Source of the DNA: Gonocerus acuteangulatus
Lineage: Eukaryota; Arthropoda; Insecta; Hemiptera; Coreidae
DNA: 64,000 nucleotides
Direction: 5' to 3'
Assembly (NCBI GenBank): GCA_946811695.1
Contig: OX328132.1
Location: 99,986,935-100,050,934, forward strand
Notes under the pieces: model-generated
Seen by the model: only the letters and a program-made list of their open reading frames with translations
Databases searched by the model: none
What the model was told of the DNA's origin: nothing
Shown here: in pieces, positions 39,051-51,767 of the stretch
Layout: each line of letters opens with the position of its first letter
How positions within the stretch are numbered: the first letter of the stretch is position 1
Translations under genes and position numbers: made by a program

Positions 39051-40427
39051 CTACACACAGGAATGACTTTATTATGTGGATAAAAAAGAACAAAGGTGAA
39101 TTCAGAGTAATGATAATGAGACTTTATTTAGGTGTGATGTAATTTACATGTAACAGGTACAATGTACACTTTTTAACAAGTAGATTTTTACAAGTAGGTA
39201 CGAGGTATACACTTTTTAACAGATATAGATATTTACAAATATTAGGTATTAGGTACAATGTAGGTACTTATGAACAATATTGAACAAGTAGTATTCATAA
39301 ATCCGAGGACTGTTGTTTTCAGCGTCTGTTCAAATAGGAACAAAAAGAAATTTTTATTAATAATGAAAAGTTTTTGTTGTTGTGTGTTTTGTATAATTAA
39401 AAAGAAAGATAAATAGGCATTTTTTAAAGTTTAAAATTTCGTAATAAATTCAAATCTACCACGGAATTAGAATCTAACTATAAAATAAGATTTTTGTATA
39501 TAGATATATGCACTTCGCCAAAGATGCGGTGCGATAAATAAATATAATAATAATAAGTATATGGATATAATCATAAATGAAGGACCTCTAGAAACAGAAT
39601 GGACACCACGGAATGTATGGAAAAGAACATACTTAATAATTTTATCCATAAAGCCATAAAAATAAAAACGTTAAAAATATTAAACAAAATAAAAACTGAA
39701 ATTTATCTAAAGTTTCTGGATAATGTTTACCCTAGAAAACTATTATAAAAAAAAAATGATAGTCATGTAATAAGGAAGAAATGTGGTAAGTAATATTAAA
39801 AATAAGGAATTGGAAAGAATATAAAGGTAAATAAATACATTAAATGTTCATAAATAAAAGGTTTGCGTAAGCAAATTGAAAGATCTTTAAAAGAATTTGA
39901 TATGGGTGAATTTAAAATAGCACATAATAATTGTATTTGTTTTTCTTCCAGTTTTATGAAAATGGCCCTAAACCCCCCGAAACTTGAAAACGTAAAAAAT
40001 AATAAATATTAAATGAAAAGGTTTGAAGTGGAGATCATTTAAAGTAAGAATGTGTTAAATACCTATTATGTTCCAATGATGTCTCGTCATAGTTAAATCA
40101 AAAAAGTAGCTCTGCCAAAATTGTACCCAACATTTTTCATTTATACATATAGTATCTAAATTATAACCAAAAAAATACTAGTAGGATTTATGTTGATAAA
40201 ATAAACTTACATTAGTAAAATAAATGAACTTATTAAAATAAATGGATTGGTAAAAGTACTTACTGGGCTGGATTCATCCTCCTTCCTATCTCTTCCCAAA
40301 TATTGTCCCTGCGTTGTTGGTTACTGTATTGAGAATTTCTCAAATTATATAACCTCTCGTGCTCATCCACGATCACAATTAATGAGCTGCATCCATCCCA
40401 AGTAAGAAAGGAGTTAGTATGTAGAAA
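39051..40427. other. No gene seen
   Basis: AT-rich. CACTTTTTAACA occurs twice near 39165-39220 in a loose two-unit duplication. Confidence 0.45.
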
Positions 40428-40695
40428 CATGGGCGTATATAAGGGGGGCTGCAGCCCCCCCCCCCGAAATTTTGATTTGACCAGTAAAAATTTCATAAAA
40501 CCCTTAAAAATAAATTTAATAAGATCATTTAGTTCATAAAACATATTCTATTTTGGGTGTAATAGCGTTTAAGTTGGCTAAATCTCTTCCAAGATCTAAA
40601 TCGTTAGTATTCCATACACCGGAAATGGTCTCAGCCCCCCCCCCCCCCAATTTTCCCAGCCCCCTCCGAAATTATTTTCTATATACGTCCATGTG
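40428..40695. mobile_element. Small TIR element, copy 1
   Basis: Starts CATGGGCGTATATA and ends TATATACGTCCATG, a 14 bp inverted pair with one mismatch. Poly-G/poly-C blocks lie just inside each end. Related to 40916-41204 and 45985-46137. Confidence 0.65.
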
Positions 40696-40915
40696 TAGTA
40701 ACAACAGTGGTTAGCAACAGACTGAAGATAACAATCAGATCCGTCCGGAGAAGAAGGAGGGGGCGAGCATATTTCCGCAATTCTAGAGACAGCCTGTCCT
40801 GCGTACGGGTGATTCCGGAAGGACGGAAGCTTGAAACAGGCTGGCGGGCATTGAGTTAGTAGATCCTCCCTTCTAACTCAATGCTGCCGGGAGTCTTATG
40901 TAGACTCGGCTATAG

Positions 40916-41204
40916 CATGGGCGTATATAAGGGGGGGGCTGAGGGGGCTGCAGCCCCCCCCCCCCCGAAATTTTGATTTGATCGGTAAACATTTCATAAA
41001 ACCCTTAAAAATAAATTTAATAAGATCATTTAGTTCATAAAACATATTCTATTTTGGGTGTAATAGCGTTTGCTATTATATTGCTAAGTTGGCTTAAACT
41101 GTTCCAAGATCTAAATTGTTAGTATTCCATACACCGGAAATGGTTTCAGCCCCCCCCCCCTCCGAGATTTTCCTAGCCCCCTCCGAAATTATTTTCTATA
41201 TACG
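40916..41204. mobile_element. Small TIR element, copy 2
   Basis: Same orientation and internal sequence as 40428-40695 (TTTCATAAAACCCTT, ACACCGGAAATGGT). It carries an extra internal CTATTATATTG, so it is a distinct insertion or an old duplicate rather than a recent tandem copy. The right end is less well preserved. Confidence 0.6.
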
Positions 41205-42348
41205 CCGAAGAGCTATAGAGGTGGGACCCTACTTCAAAGTTCTTATGTCACTCTGGTTTAATGGCATACTACATTAAAGTTCCTTTTCAGTTAAGGAATC
41301 CAATTTTGAAGTGCAGGAACCCTATATAAGACGGCAGGTATTGGAAGCCTCAAGCAAGACGCAGACTGTACCCCCAGAACAGAGTTCAAACACTTCAAAA
41401 TAAAATGCCTCGAAAATGTGGCACTGTAAAATAGAGTTAACTCAGTCTGATTTAGGATGTCTCTCCATATAATTGGCTGACGGAACCGTACTCGGGTAAA
41501 AGTAAAATTTCATTTTTTTTCTCCGTGAGGTGGGGAAAATTAATTCCCTCTGGAACAGACACTCGCTACATATTTGTCTAAGGCTTATCGCTTTTTTTTT
41601 ACCATTTGCATAGTGATGCATTTTAAACCTACTGCCAGATATAGCAGCCAGGGAGTTTGATTTTCGGGTGAGTCCTGTATGTGACCTTAGGACTGTCTAA
41701 CATAAGAGAATAGTCCACTGACTACCATCGAGGTACCAGTCCAAGAAAAGTGTTTTATTCAGAAGCGAACAATACCTAGGTATCCAGAATTGAAATAAAA
41801 AGATTTAGCATATTTACTAGTTTTAGCACGATGCCTTGGAAATGGCAATGTTCTATGTTTTATGTTTTACACTAACCCTTTGTAAACCATCACAGCATGT
41901 TTCACCGTGGTGCATGGAACTTGATGAGCTCCCTCCCTCTATTTCCTGAAGGTGTAGAATTGAGTGGCTTTGAGATTAAAATCTTGCTTTTCTTCTTTTT
42001 TTGTTTTGCGTTTGTGTCATCTTCTTTCAGATATCAACTGGAAGTCAATTAATATAAATTAACTCTTAGTAAGAACATGTGAGGAACGTAAACACTGAAA
42101 AAATGACAGAAACAAGACAGTAAAACATTTACAAAGAAGTGAACAGGTTTAGGAAAACGTACCAGTCCAAGTTTAATGGTTAAAGAAATAAAGAAGGAAA
42201 ACTTGTAGAACGCGAGGAAAATGTGTTAAAAAGATGGACAGAAAATTTTTCAGACTTCTTAAATGTAACAAAAAAAACTAATGACATTTGTGGAAATGAT
42301 TACGAAAATATTGATGAAGCTCCTGAAAATGATAATGAAAATAATAAA
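41205..42348. other. No gene seen
   Basis: No element recognised. Confidence 0.45.
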
Positions 42349-42590
42349 GTCCGAGTCGCAGGAATTGCCTCATCTCGGAGCGTTTCCGTTCCATCTCTAG
42401 TGCCATTTAGAAAACTTGGAATAGTGTTTTGCAACAATGTTGTTTTGCTCTTTCCTGACAAGTAAACACGTGTGAACTAGTAAAAGGGCATCGTGGAAGC
42501 AATATATTGCGCATGGCAACAGGAAACTTGCAGCATCCTAAGCGTAAATTACTCATTCGCCTTCTCAATGTTCGCTTTAAGGAAACACTA

Positions 42591-42600
<10 letters not shown>
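42349..42600 (+). mobile_element. Family E relative, 5' part
   Basis: GTCCGAGTCGCAGGAATTGC starts it. Further in, GCAACAGGAAACTTGCAGC...CCTAAGCG aligns with the second 5' end inside the 59577 element (61171-61350), not with E3. It ends in (TA)n at 42593-42622. Confidence 0.5.
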
Positions 42601-42622
<22 letters not shown>

Positions 42623-42842
42623 CTTCCCTGGAGACCAATCCAACTAGGAAGTGGAGGTCCCTGTTTCTTCCAACAATGTTTAAACCATTACCCCGATCAA
42701 GGAGGCCTGCATGAGATAACATGCACTTGTAAAAGTTGTAAATAGTAATTTAAGAGGAAAAGAATTCAAATTTTATTACTTTTATTTTGGTTGTTCTTTG
42801 AAATATTTTTTTTATAGTATTGTTCCTCTTCATGCAATAAAG

Positions 42843-42845
<3 letters not shown>

Positions 42846-42915
<70 letters not shown>
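42846..42915. repeat. (TA)n microsatellite
   Basis: About 70 bp of TA directly before the TIR of the next element. Confidence 0.9.
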
Positions 42916-42920
<5 letters not shown>

Positions 42921-43693
42921 GGCTCAGATAAGCGGGCCAAAAGAGAAATAACTCCTAAACGGTTGGATATATCAACATTTTTCAAGGGAGAAAAGTTGTA
43001 GTTCTCGTCAAGATCTATAAGTAGGTGTTTCTTGTGGCCTGTTGACGTGATTTGTCCTTCCAGGGAAGAATAGAATTAATAAGAGGTGGTTGATAAGTTT
43101 AAGGTTTAAGAGGTAATGACTTAATCATTTCTCAGCTCGCAGTTCCTTACTGGTACCCTTTTCATTCTTAACTGTCCTCAGTATTTTTAAAGTGTACTCT
43201 TGTAGTGAAATCGTGGATGTGTGTTAGTGCTTGCTGAGTGGGGGGGGGGGGGGACTTATCGCGCTACGGCTGGGCGTTCTGCCCAGGAATATCCCAGGAG
43301 AAGTCACCCAAGCAGGAATATTTTAAAGACGGTTGTGGCCAATCTCCGGAAGTATGAATTCTCGGCTCGAGGGAGAAAAAAATCTATTGCTTGGCAGCAT
43401 AGAAATACGGAAAGGTTCATGAATGAACTGCGGGCGAATCCTCATATCATCCAAAGAAATTTAGCTCTCTGTTATTCAAAGGTCTATAAAGAATAAAAGA
43501 GTTTTGAGTGGAGGGGGTGGGGGGTAAAATATATACTTTTATATCAATACCTTATAAACGACTACCTTTTCATGATAGTTTTTGCGTTTTCCTCGGAAAC
43601 GAAGGGAAAACGAGATATATGCCACAGGACCTTTTTTTTCTCCATTCTGCATCGATTCTCGAAGTTTGGCCGTTATTTTTGGGACACCCTGTA
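42911..43693 (+). mobile_element. Relict DNA transposon with HTH-like fragment
   Basis: The ends TATAGGGTGGCTC and GGGACACCCTGTA are inverted with mismatches. Inside, 43257-43496 encodes TYRATAGRSAQEYPRRSHPS followed by NILKTVVANLRKY, which resembles the N-terminal helix-turn-helix (DUF4817-like) of insect transposable-element proteins. The frame enters through a G-run (about 43241-43253) with no credible start and ends at 43496, so the gene is truncated. TA flanks are possible but sit in (TA)n on the left. Confidence 0.5.
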
Positions 43694-45984
43694 CAACTGG
43701 TTGGCTGCGATGTGCGAGTCACATCTTGTGACTGAGGTTGCAGAAGAAGATGCTAGAGATGGCAATCCTAGGAAAAAAGATGTAAGCAATGAAGCCATTG
43801 AAAAATGAGGTAGCAAGAGATGCTGCTAAGCTGGGCGTCAAAAATTGGAGGAACGCCGCCAAGGGCCGTGACTATATAAACAAATGAATTTCCTTCATTC
43901 CTTTTGCTCCCCCCCACATGATTTTTAAGATAATCCTGTTATTTAGGAAATGAAGTGTATTTATGTGCCGATGGGTAACTTAATTCATCATCCCCCAATA
44001 ATTCGAAATGCCCGCTAAATGTTCTTTAAGAAACCGCATTACGTAAGCCTAGACTTTTATATTAAGAAAAAATGAGTTTGTTTCGAGCAAGCATTTCATA
44101 TACTGTAGTTGACATTTCAAATATATATGCTAAGTCAAAGGAAGAATAAAATATCATAAAAACATGGCATATTTGGCGCGTTTTCTCCCTCCCTGTAAAA
44201 ACGGTGATATAATGCTATGGAATTACTGGGTCAATGATTTCGTGCCCCCAGGTCTGTAATGGAAGCACTTATCTGATTAACGCCTCTATCAATTTACATA
44301 AGGGAACAAGCCGAGATGAGTGCAATAAAAATGCAGTGCATTAATAGCAGAAAGGAGGGGATAAAGGTATATTTCTGGATCTTGGAAAAATAAAAGGGGA
44401 GCTAACTATATCTTGTCAGGACGGTCGAGATCACATGAATGCTGTTTTTTGAAACCAAATTCAAGATGGTCTAACCAGGTATACAGCTTTGGATCGAAAA
44501 AAGGGTAACGAGGATCGTTAGCATGGGACACTGATGGCTCTCTAAATGATGAAAGAGCTTGAGTAGGGATATATGCTCCAAAAATTGCTAAACCTCTTGG
44601 ATCATATGCCCGTTTTCCAGTCGAAAATTTATGCAATTGAAATTGCAGTCCGAGAGAATCTTAAAAAAAAGTTTTGAAGGGACAAAGAATATACTTAAAT
44701 AGTGACAGTCAAGCTGAACTGAAGTAAATAGAATCGCATAGCTTTTTTTCTAATTTAGTCATGGACTGTTTTGATTGGTCTGAATGACCATGTTAGGCAT
44801 AAAAGGATTACACTTTTACGGGTGCCTGGCAATTAAAAACAGACGAACTGGCAAAGAAAGAATCATAGGAGCCTCTCAATGATCCTGAACTCATATGTGA
44901 AATATCAAAAACCTAAAAGCAGTGTAATACTAGGCCAGAATGAGACAAGCAAAGCTACCTGTTATCCTATATTAGACTGATCAAATGCATTTTGGTAGGG
45001 CAATCGCAGTGAACAACTTAGGTCTAACTCTTTATGAGATATTTGTACGAAATCCAACGCTTTTTCACTAAAGAATGAGTAACAGAGCGGCACATTTAAA
45101 CGTATTTGAGGGAGCAAGGTACTCCGAGGTAACTACTGATTCGTAGTTTTATCGGTCTAAATATCATGTGTGAAAACTACTTTAATCCTTAATTGTTTAA
45201 TAATTTGCATTGCCTATACATTTCCTGAAGGCTTGTTTTAATAGTATGTATTCAGAACTATTCTTCAACGGGAAAACGAGCTAGCAGGACGCAGTTCATG
45301 CAATTCAGATTTCTTGTAGTTTTCCTGGTCTCAAATAGCCAGAAAATATCAATGTAGCCCTAGCCTCCACATATCCAAGCTCATCGTAGTTTCATGCAGC
45401 ACTGGACGCGCATGACTTGTGTACTCGTACGTATAGGTCCCTTCCTCCAGTAGTCGAATCAATATGAAAAAGCGTCAGACCCGTGAAGAAGCTAAATTAG
45501 TCTTGGAGCCTAATTTAACATTCTGGGCTATATATCTGGAGCTCTCCCCTTCTAAATGGTGTAAAACTTTATGATGGCTTCCACCCCTAAAGCAGGAATG
45601 AATCACCGCTCGAGATAAATTGCATGAAATTTAATAGCAATTGGCCGAATCGGTAGGCGACTGTCGGTTTTGGCCCCCATCTCGCCCTTATTAATAATTG
45701 CTCCAACCCTAAAGTCACCCCTCGTTCTTTGCATTTTCCTCTTACCTACCGTTAAATTATAGCGTAATATTGGGAAGATAGTTCCAAGATAGAAACGATG
45801 ACTGTGCTCGTTTGGTCTGTGATTTGTGATTACGGAAATCGCAAAGAAAATGGAACATTTTGAACTTCTTATCCTTTCTCTATTATGAATGTGTTTGTTC
45901 ATTTGAGCAATTTTGAATAATAGCTATTAAATGTTTTGGAAAACTAACAACCAAGAACTTGGAATAGTTAGCCAACTAAAACGA
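43694..45984. other. No gene seen
   Basis: No element recognised. Short frames on both strands are not conserved-looking. Confidence 0.45.
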
Positions 45985-46137
45985 TATTACACCCAAACAA
46001 TTTTTTTCTGGACTAAGTGATCTTATTTAATTTATTTTTGAGGTTTTTATAACATTTTTACCGACTAAATAAACATTTCGGGGGGGGGGGGGGGCTGGAG
46101 TAGCCTCAACCCTCCCCCCCTTATATACGCCTATGGT
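45985..46137 (-). mobile_element. Small TIR element, copy 3 (truncated)
   Basis: In inverse orientation to 40428-40695: AACGATATTACACCCAAA, a G-run, then CCCTTATATACGCCTATG as the terminus. The far half is missing. Confidence 0.55.
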
Positions 46138-46234
46138 ACACATAAAAGAAGTTTAGAACAATTCCTTCAATGGGCTGGGAAACAGGTTTTGAATTCACAT
46201 AAATGAAGAGTAAGAATTAACAAAACAAACATAA

Positions 46235-46235
46235 G

Positions 46236-46302
<67 letters not shown>

Positions 46303-46600
46303 TATTATGATAGGAGGAAAATCCATCATGGACACTTGGCGAGGAGAAAACCAGGTATTGTCGGACTCCAACCGACTAAAAACCTCCCCCCTTTTTCTTC
46401 GCGATCATGATGGAAACCGCTCCATGTATATGTATGTATGTATATATAAGATATGAGTTTACTCACGTAAATGACGTTTTTAAAAAGGGGTAGTAGGTAA
46501 TAACACCACGAGCTCTGATAAGCAACTGACTTTATTCTTGATAATACTTCCTTTTATACTAGGCTTAATCCTATTTACAAAGTGGAGCTATTATCCTCCT

Positions 46601-46602
<2 letters not shown>
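46235..46602. other. (CA)n/(TA)n then unassigned repeat-like sequence
   Basis: (CA)n and (TA)n occupy 46235-46299. Positions 46300-46602 contain TTTATTCTTGATAATACTTCC and look like a retroelement end, but no partner is visible. Confidence 0.35.

Positions 46603-46672
<70 letters not shown>
46603..46672. repeat. (TA)n then (GT)n microsatellite
   Basis: About 58 bp of TA followed by about 10 bp of GT. Confidence 0.9.
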
Positions 46673-46673
<1 letters not shown>

Positions 46674-46932
46674 ATACGGGTGGCCCGTAAATGTCTAGTC
46701 ATATTTTGGGAAGTGATAGAGGACCTTTAGGGGAACAAAAAGTTTTATGCGACGATTTACCGAATTCTCACACATAAGGGAGAACTCGTCGTTTTATTGT
46801 TTTTCCGAGACAAACGTGGTTTTTAAAAGAATAATCGTAGCTCCGTCCCAGGTGGTTCTACTAGAAAGGAAGTGAAACCAATCGAAAGCTGAGTAAATTT
46901 ACTATAAGAATCGTTGGGAGTAAGCGTAAAAA
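46673..46932. other. No gene seen
   Basis: Begins CGGGTGGCCCGTAAATG, loosely like the TIR at 42911, but no second end was found. Confidence 0.3.
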
Positions 46933-48036
46933 GTCCAACTCGCAGGAGCTGCATCATCTTAGCACGGTTCCAATCATATCCCTAGTGTCATTTTGTATAC
47001 TTAGAATAGAAACAGTTATTACTTCGTTTAGATCGATCTTAATGTAAACACACATTCCAAAGAAAAGCAAGATTGTCGGCAAGGCACAAGAATCTATTCT
47101 AAGCGGAAATTACTCTTTCCACCGTCCCAAGTTTCGCTCTACGAAGACTCTACTACGAATATATTTCCAATTGACATAACTCGCTTTACTAACATATCCA
47201 TTTTAGTGTTAAATGCAATTAAAAACAATAAACTACTCATTTCACTGTTAAATGCAATTGTACAAGAAAATGAGAAAGTAGTGTTATATTTTAATGTATT
47301 ACGCCACATATAACCACAAAATATAATTATATTTCTACTATAGCATTTCGCTGCATGACTTCCTACACAGGTAAAATATCTGTCAGCAGTCCTAGGATGC
47401 ATCTTGATTTATGAAGTTCAATAAAAGCCTACCTGAAGCCTGCCTAGTAGCTCGACCCGGGCAGGTGTTTGACCCTACACAGAGTATAAACCTTCTCTTT
47501 CAGCAGGAACTGCATCATCATAAGACGTATCCGTTCTCAACCATAGTGTCATTTGGATAGCTTAAAATAAAACTAAACATTTTTTTTTTTATTTCATGAA
47601 AATTGTTAACACCCACAGGTTAGAAGCGGAAATTCCTCAATCTAAAGCAAGGCTCTCAAAGTCAATTCAAAATACGGAAACGTTTCTCAATTACTTGTCA
47701 TTTTTTATTTGAAAAATGCAATCAAAATAACAGCAAGCAATTAAAAACTAAGGCAAACCGAGAAAAAAAATAAAAATGAAGGTAAACAGAGACAAAAAAA
47801 AAAAGAAGAGGAGTAGATACAATTATTAGTTTGTTTTGATCTTTCGTGAAAAATTATAAATATCTTTTCCATTTTCTTATCTTGTTTTACTCCTACCAGA
47901 AGCAATAATAAAATAACAAGAAATAAAAACAGACAAAAAGAACAATTCAAATAAACGATAGTTTTATGCACTTATTTCTCCGATTGACATCGCTTAATCA
48001 AAACTTTCTTATGAATAGGTTTTATTTCATTTTGTT
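46933..48036 (+). mobile_element. Family E copy E7 (5' part, same subfamily as E2)
   Basis: GTCCAACTCGCAGGAGC starts it. The following ~560 bp parallels 2340-2925, including the extra segment and the internal degenerate 5' end near 47500. It stops where copy E5 begins in the opposite orientation. Confidence 0.65.
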
Positions 48037-48194
48037 TTAGCGCGGTTCCTCCCTCCCCCATAGGGAGGAACCCCGCTTATAAGGTTGATACAATGAAACA
48101 ATCCGGAAGTGCCGACTAGAAAATTTTGCGTTTCAGAACCCCTAGAGACCGAAAATGATGGTGGTTCAAATTTGTATATATATATATATGTATA

Positions 48195-48233
<39 letters not shown>

Positions 48234-49433
48234 CTGTTCGCTCTCTAGCTCGAAGACGAATGGTCCGATTTTGATGAAATTTGGTACAAAAATCCGTCGT
48301 CCAATTTGAAAGGTCAAGTTCGTTAACCAGCGAAATCCGCCTACCGGAAGATGGCGTTTGGGGCGAAATTCGCGCAAAAAAAATCGTAACGCTTACGTTT
48401 TTGAGTTCATAAGCTTCTAAGTACTCGTTTTATATGATTCCTGGGCTAGGAAAACGAATGAAACCATTTTCAAGGCGATAGCTTTAACCGTTTTTGAGAA
48501 AATTGGAAAAATATTTTTTGAATACCGTTTTTGGTTTGGGTACTTAGAATCATGGGATTCAGTTGAAACTTTATCTGCATGTTCTACTTTCATTAAAACT
48601 AATATGTTGAAAGTTTTGTTACGTTTGGAGTTAAGGAAGGGTTAGAATAAAATATTTTATGAACAGACATGAAAAGTTTTGGGAAGTTCGTATACTTTCA
48701 TTAATATCTCGAACACGGTTGGGAAATCGTGGTAAGTGGATAGAAACTATTTGAAAGCTTACTAAATTCTCTACAAAAAAGATTCTAAAACTATTTTTGA
48801 TTAGGTTATGTCAATCGGAGAAATAAGTGCTTAAAACTTCAAATACGTCTGTTTTGTTCTTATGAACGGGTTTTTGTCGTTCTTGTTGTAATTTTTGTCT
48901 CTTTCCCTTCGTTTTTTATTGCTTTTTAGTTTTGTAATTTCTTATGTTGCGAAAATTTTGTGTGTAAAACAGGATATGAAAAATGAGGCCAATTTTCTGT
49001 TGCTAGAAATAATATAAATTTTGGGAACTTTCTTTAATATCTCGAAAACTGTTGAGAATTTTGGTAAACGGAAGAATACCATTAGAAAGCTTATTAAATG
49101 CTCTACATAAAAGGTTCTAATGAAAGTTTTGATTAGGCGATGTCAATCGGAGAAATAAGAGCTTAAAGCTTTAAAGTAATTGATTTCGCTTATTCAAAGT
49201 GTTCTTTTCGCCTGTATTTTATTCCTTGTTATTTTTTAATTGCTTATAGTTGGATAATGTATTCGAAAATAAAACAGGTTAAGTAAAATAACAAAAACAA
49301 TTTATTGTTAGAAATATAGATTTCCAAGATTCCAAGACCTTGCAACTAGCGGGACGGTTTCTTGTGTTGCCGACCCTTCCAGGTCAGATTGTAAATCCTA
49401 CCTTTCAAGACTGGTGGAACCAAAATATAACTG

Positions 49434-49583
49434 TCAGGGTTCGGTCACTGCTACTTAATAAAACTACATTTTATCGTAAAAATGGTTTTATTGTGCCGAC
49501 GTTTCGGCTTGAACTTCAAGCCTTCATCAGGGCTGTAAATACAAGTAGGACATATTTAACACTAATATATGCACATATCTATG

Positions 49584-49625
<42 letters not shown>

Positions 49626-49797
49626 TAATATATATATATTTATATATATGCATATACACATACACATATACACGCACACATATGTACATATATATGCCCA
49701 CATACCTACACATATGGGGTATGTATTATTAAGTAGCAGTGACCTAACCCGGACAATCCCTACCTTGCATCATCAACGGTCAACGATCTCCTCTCAA
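49434..49797 (-). mobile_element. Nested small retroelement with hammerhead-like motif
   Basis: A 364 bp insertion with duplications CAAAATATAACTG (49421-49433) and CAAAATAATAACTG (49798-49811). Same site and content as 990-1360. Confidence 0.65.
49495..49534 (-). ncRNA. Hammerhead-ribozyme-like motif
   Basis: Identical core strands and hairpin to 1051-1090: CTGATGA, GGCTTGAA/TTCAAGCC, GAAAC, GTC. Confidence 0.5.
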
Positions 49798-49891
49798 CAA
49801 AATAATAACTGCTTCTATTTTAATCTTTCGAAATTAGACTAGGGATAAGAACGGAACCGCGCTAAGATGAGGCAGTTCCTGCGAGTCGGAC

Positions 49892-50017
49892 TTTTTTTTC
49901 CTATATTGCAAAATTGTGTCCTAAATATTGTAACAACTTAGATGAATCGCTTAAAGTGTATCTGGTATCAGGAACAGATTGTAATATTCTTTTAAATAAA
50001 TAAATAAATTTAGAAAG

Positions 50018-50047
<30 letters not shown>
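49892..50047 (+). mobile_element. Poly-A retroelement 3' remnant
   Basis: About 120 bp of AT-rich sequence ending (AAAT)n and then roughly 30 A residues, wedged between two E copies. It lacks the CTAATRRCC tail hairpin seen elsewhere. Confidence 0.4.
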
Positions 50048-50049
<2 letters not shown>

Positions 50050-50375
50050 TTCTTCAGAATCATTTTTGTAGAGCATTTAGTAAGCTTTCTAATGGTAACC
50101 TTTCGTATACCTAGATTCTCAACCGTTATCGAGATATTAATGAAAGTAGTGTGCTAATGGCCCAGGCAGTCGAAGCACACAAAAAAAAAAAAAAAAAAAA
50201 AATTAATGAAAGTATACGAAGTTCCCAAAACTTTTCATGTCTGTTAATAAAATATTTTATTCTAACCCTTCCTTATCTCCAAACGTAACCAAAATTTCAA
50301 CATATTAGTTTTGATAAAATTCGAACACGCAGAAAATGTTTCAACTGAATCCCATGATATTAAGTACCCAAACCA
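50048..50375 (+). mobile_element. Family E internal fragment
   Basis: Colinear with the second module of E up to CAAACC. Interrupted by the 53 bp insertion at 50149-50201. Confidence 0.6.
50149..50201 (+). mobile_element. Minimal retroposed insertion (tail hairpin + poly A)
   Basis: Thirty-two bases, GTGTGC (50149), TAATGGCC, loop, GCACAC (50175-50180), then 21 A. The 13 bp duplication ATTAATGAAAGTA lies at 50136-50148 and 50202-50214. The uninterrupted E sequence is known from other copies. This is a retroposition event that delivered only the 3' hairpin. Confidence 0.85.
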
Positions 50376-50379
50376 AAAA

Positions 50380-51095
50380 GTCCGACTCGCAGGAACCGCA
50401 TCATCTTAGCGCGGTTCCGTTCTTATCCCTGGTCTAATTTGGAAAGATTAAAATAGAATCAGTTATTATTTTGGTTCCACCAGTCTTGAAAGGTCTTGAT
50501 TTACGATCTTACCTATATGGGTCGGCTAACCCCGCCTATATAAGTCGGCCAGAAAGGCCTTCGCTCAGAGGTATTTGGAAAGCCTTGGGATCTCTCTCTT
50601 TGAACGCTATATTTTTAACAATAAATTGATCTTCTTATTTTACTTAATCTGTTTTATTGTCAAATACATTATCCGACTATAAGCAATTAAAAAATAACAA
50701 GGAATAAAACAAAAAGAACCCTTCGAATAAACGAAATCAATTACTTTAAAGTTTTAAGCACTTATTTCTCCGATTGACAACGCCTAATTAAAACTATCTT
50801 CAGAACCTATTTTTTAGAGCATTTAGTAAGCTTTCGAATGGTAACCTTCCGCTTCCCAAGATTGTCAACGGTTTTCGAGATACTAACGAAAGTATACAAA
50901 GTTACCAAAACTTTTCTTGTCTGTTAATAAAAAAAATTATTCTAACCCTTCCTTTACTCTAAATGTAACCAAAATTTCATCATATTAGTGTTGATGAAAT
51001 TCGAACATGCAGAAAATGTTTCAACTGAATCCCATAATTCTAAGTACCAAAATCAAAGACAAAAAGAACAGTTCGAATAAGCGAAATCAATTACT
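50380..51095 (+). mobile_element. Family E copy E10, 5' part
   Basis: GTCCGACTCGCAGGAACC starts it. At 50461-50480 it shows the empty site of the nested hammerhead insertion (CAGTTATTATTTTGGTTCC). It stops against a fragment of another element at 51096. Confidence 0.65.
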
Positions 51096-51336
51096 TTCAT
51101 TTATTATAGAATAGTCATGTCACTAGGACGCAGGGTTTCCGAGATATAAGTGAAAACCCGAAAAAGGGGAACTTCTAACCCCCCCCCCCCTCCTCCCCCC
51201 CCCCGGCACAAAGGCTACGGGCAAGGACTTTTGATATGTTCACCTCCTATCCAGCTCAAAAAAAGTTACGAAGTCCAAAATTGTGTTCCAAAAATTTCCA
51301 CCTATAGCTGTTTTTAAGCATTCCTTGACTGGACTG
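51096..51336. mobile_element. Right half of the TAA-duplicating TIR element
   Basis: Matches 22169-22400, including TCCGAGATATAAGTG, a poly-C block, GGCACAAAGGCTACGGGC and the terminal TTGACTGGACTG. Confidence 0.75.
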
Positions 51337-51535
51337 TAGGTAGTTGTAGCTCCTCTTTTATCACACCAAAAATGAATTTGTAACTAGCTCTCCGGGAATA
51401 TCGAGATATATCTACAGGGGGTAGCTGAAGGTCCGGTATAATCACACTAAAGGCAGTTACAACTTCAAAATATTGAAGTGGTAGCTCCGTTTTAATCACA
51501 CCACCCATTGCATCATTTGGCACAATCCCAAACTT
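51337..51535 (-). mobile_element. Jockey 3'-flank remnant and unassigned repeat
   Basis: Next to the errantivirus (51514-51535, minus strand) TTTGGGATTGTGCCAAATG continues the jockey frame from 59011 (GLE-VWDCAK then stop). The rest contains GTGTGAT(T/A)A...GGAGCTAC three times and is not recognised. Confidence 0.5.
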
Positions 51536-51757
51536 AGTTAAGTTCACAGATCACGGTAGTCACTTTTTTAAAAACAAACTTTATTTAAATCTCAAAATAC
51601 AAACTTGTACAATTTCGAATTTGGACGTGTATACATAATAGTTGGAAGAGGGCTGACTGTCGAGCCGAAGGAGCAGTGAGTGTGATAGGAGATAAGCACC
51701 TGCTTATATAGGAGTAGGGATAGATAAGAGGTTCTAGGAAGGGCTAGGGATTTATCT
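51536..51757 (-). repeat. 3' LTR
   Basis: Identical in length to the 5' LTR; differs by T/C and G/A at two positions. Polyadenylation signal AATAAA on the minus strand at 51580-51585; TATA motif at 51704-51710. Confidence 0.95.
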
Positions 51758-51767
51758 CCTCCCATCC
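51758..51767 (-). promoter_or_regulatory. Polypurine tract
   Basis: GGATGGGAGG on the minus strand lies between the env stop codon and the 3' LTR, the expected plus-strand priming site. Confidence 0.8.

Larger units (their letters stand above)
48037..49891 (-). mobile_element. Family E copy E5, full length (1855 bp)
   Basis: A complete reverse copy. At 48037 TTAGCGCGG and the hairpin mark the 3' end; GTCCGACTCGCAGG on the minus strand at 49891 marks the 5' end. (TA)n lies at about 48173-48230, with the nested hammerhead element at 49434-49797. Very close to E1 over their shared length, suggesting recent amplification. Confidence 0.7.
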
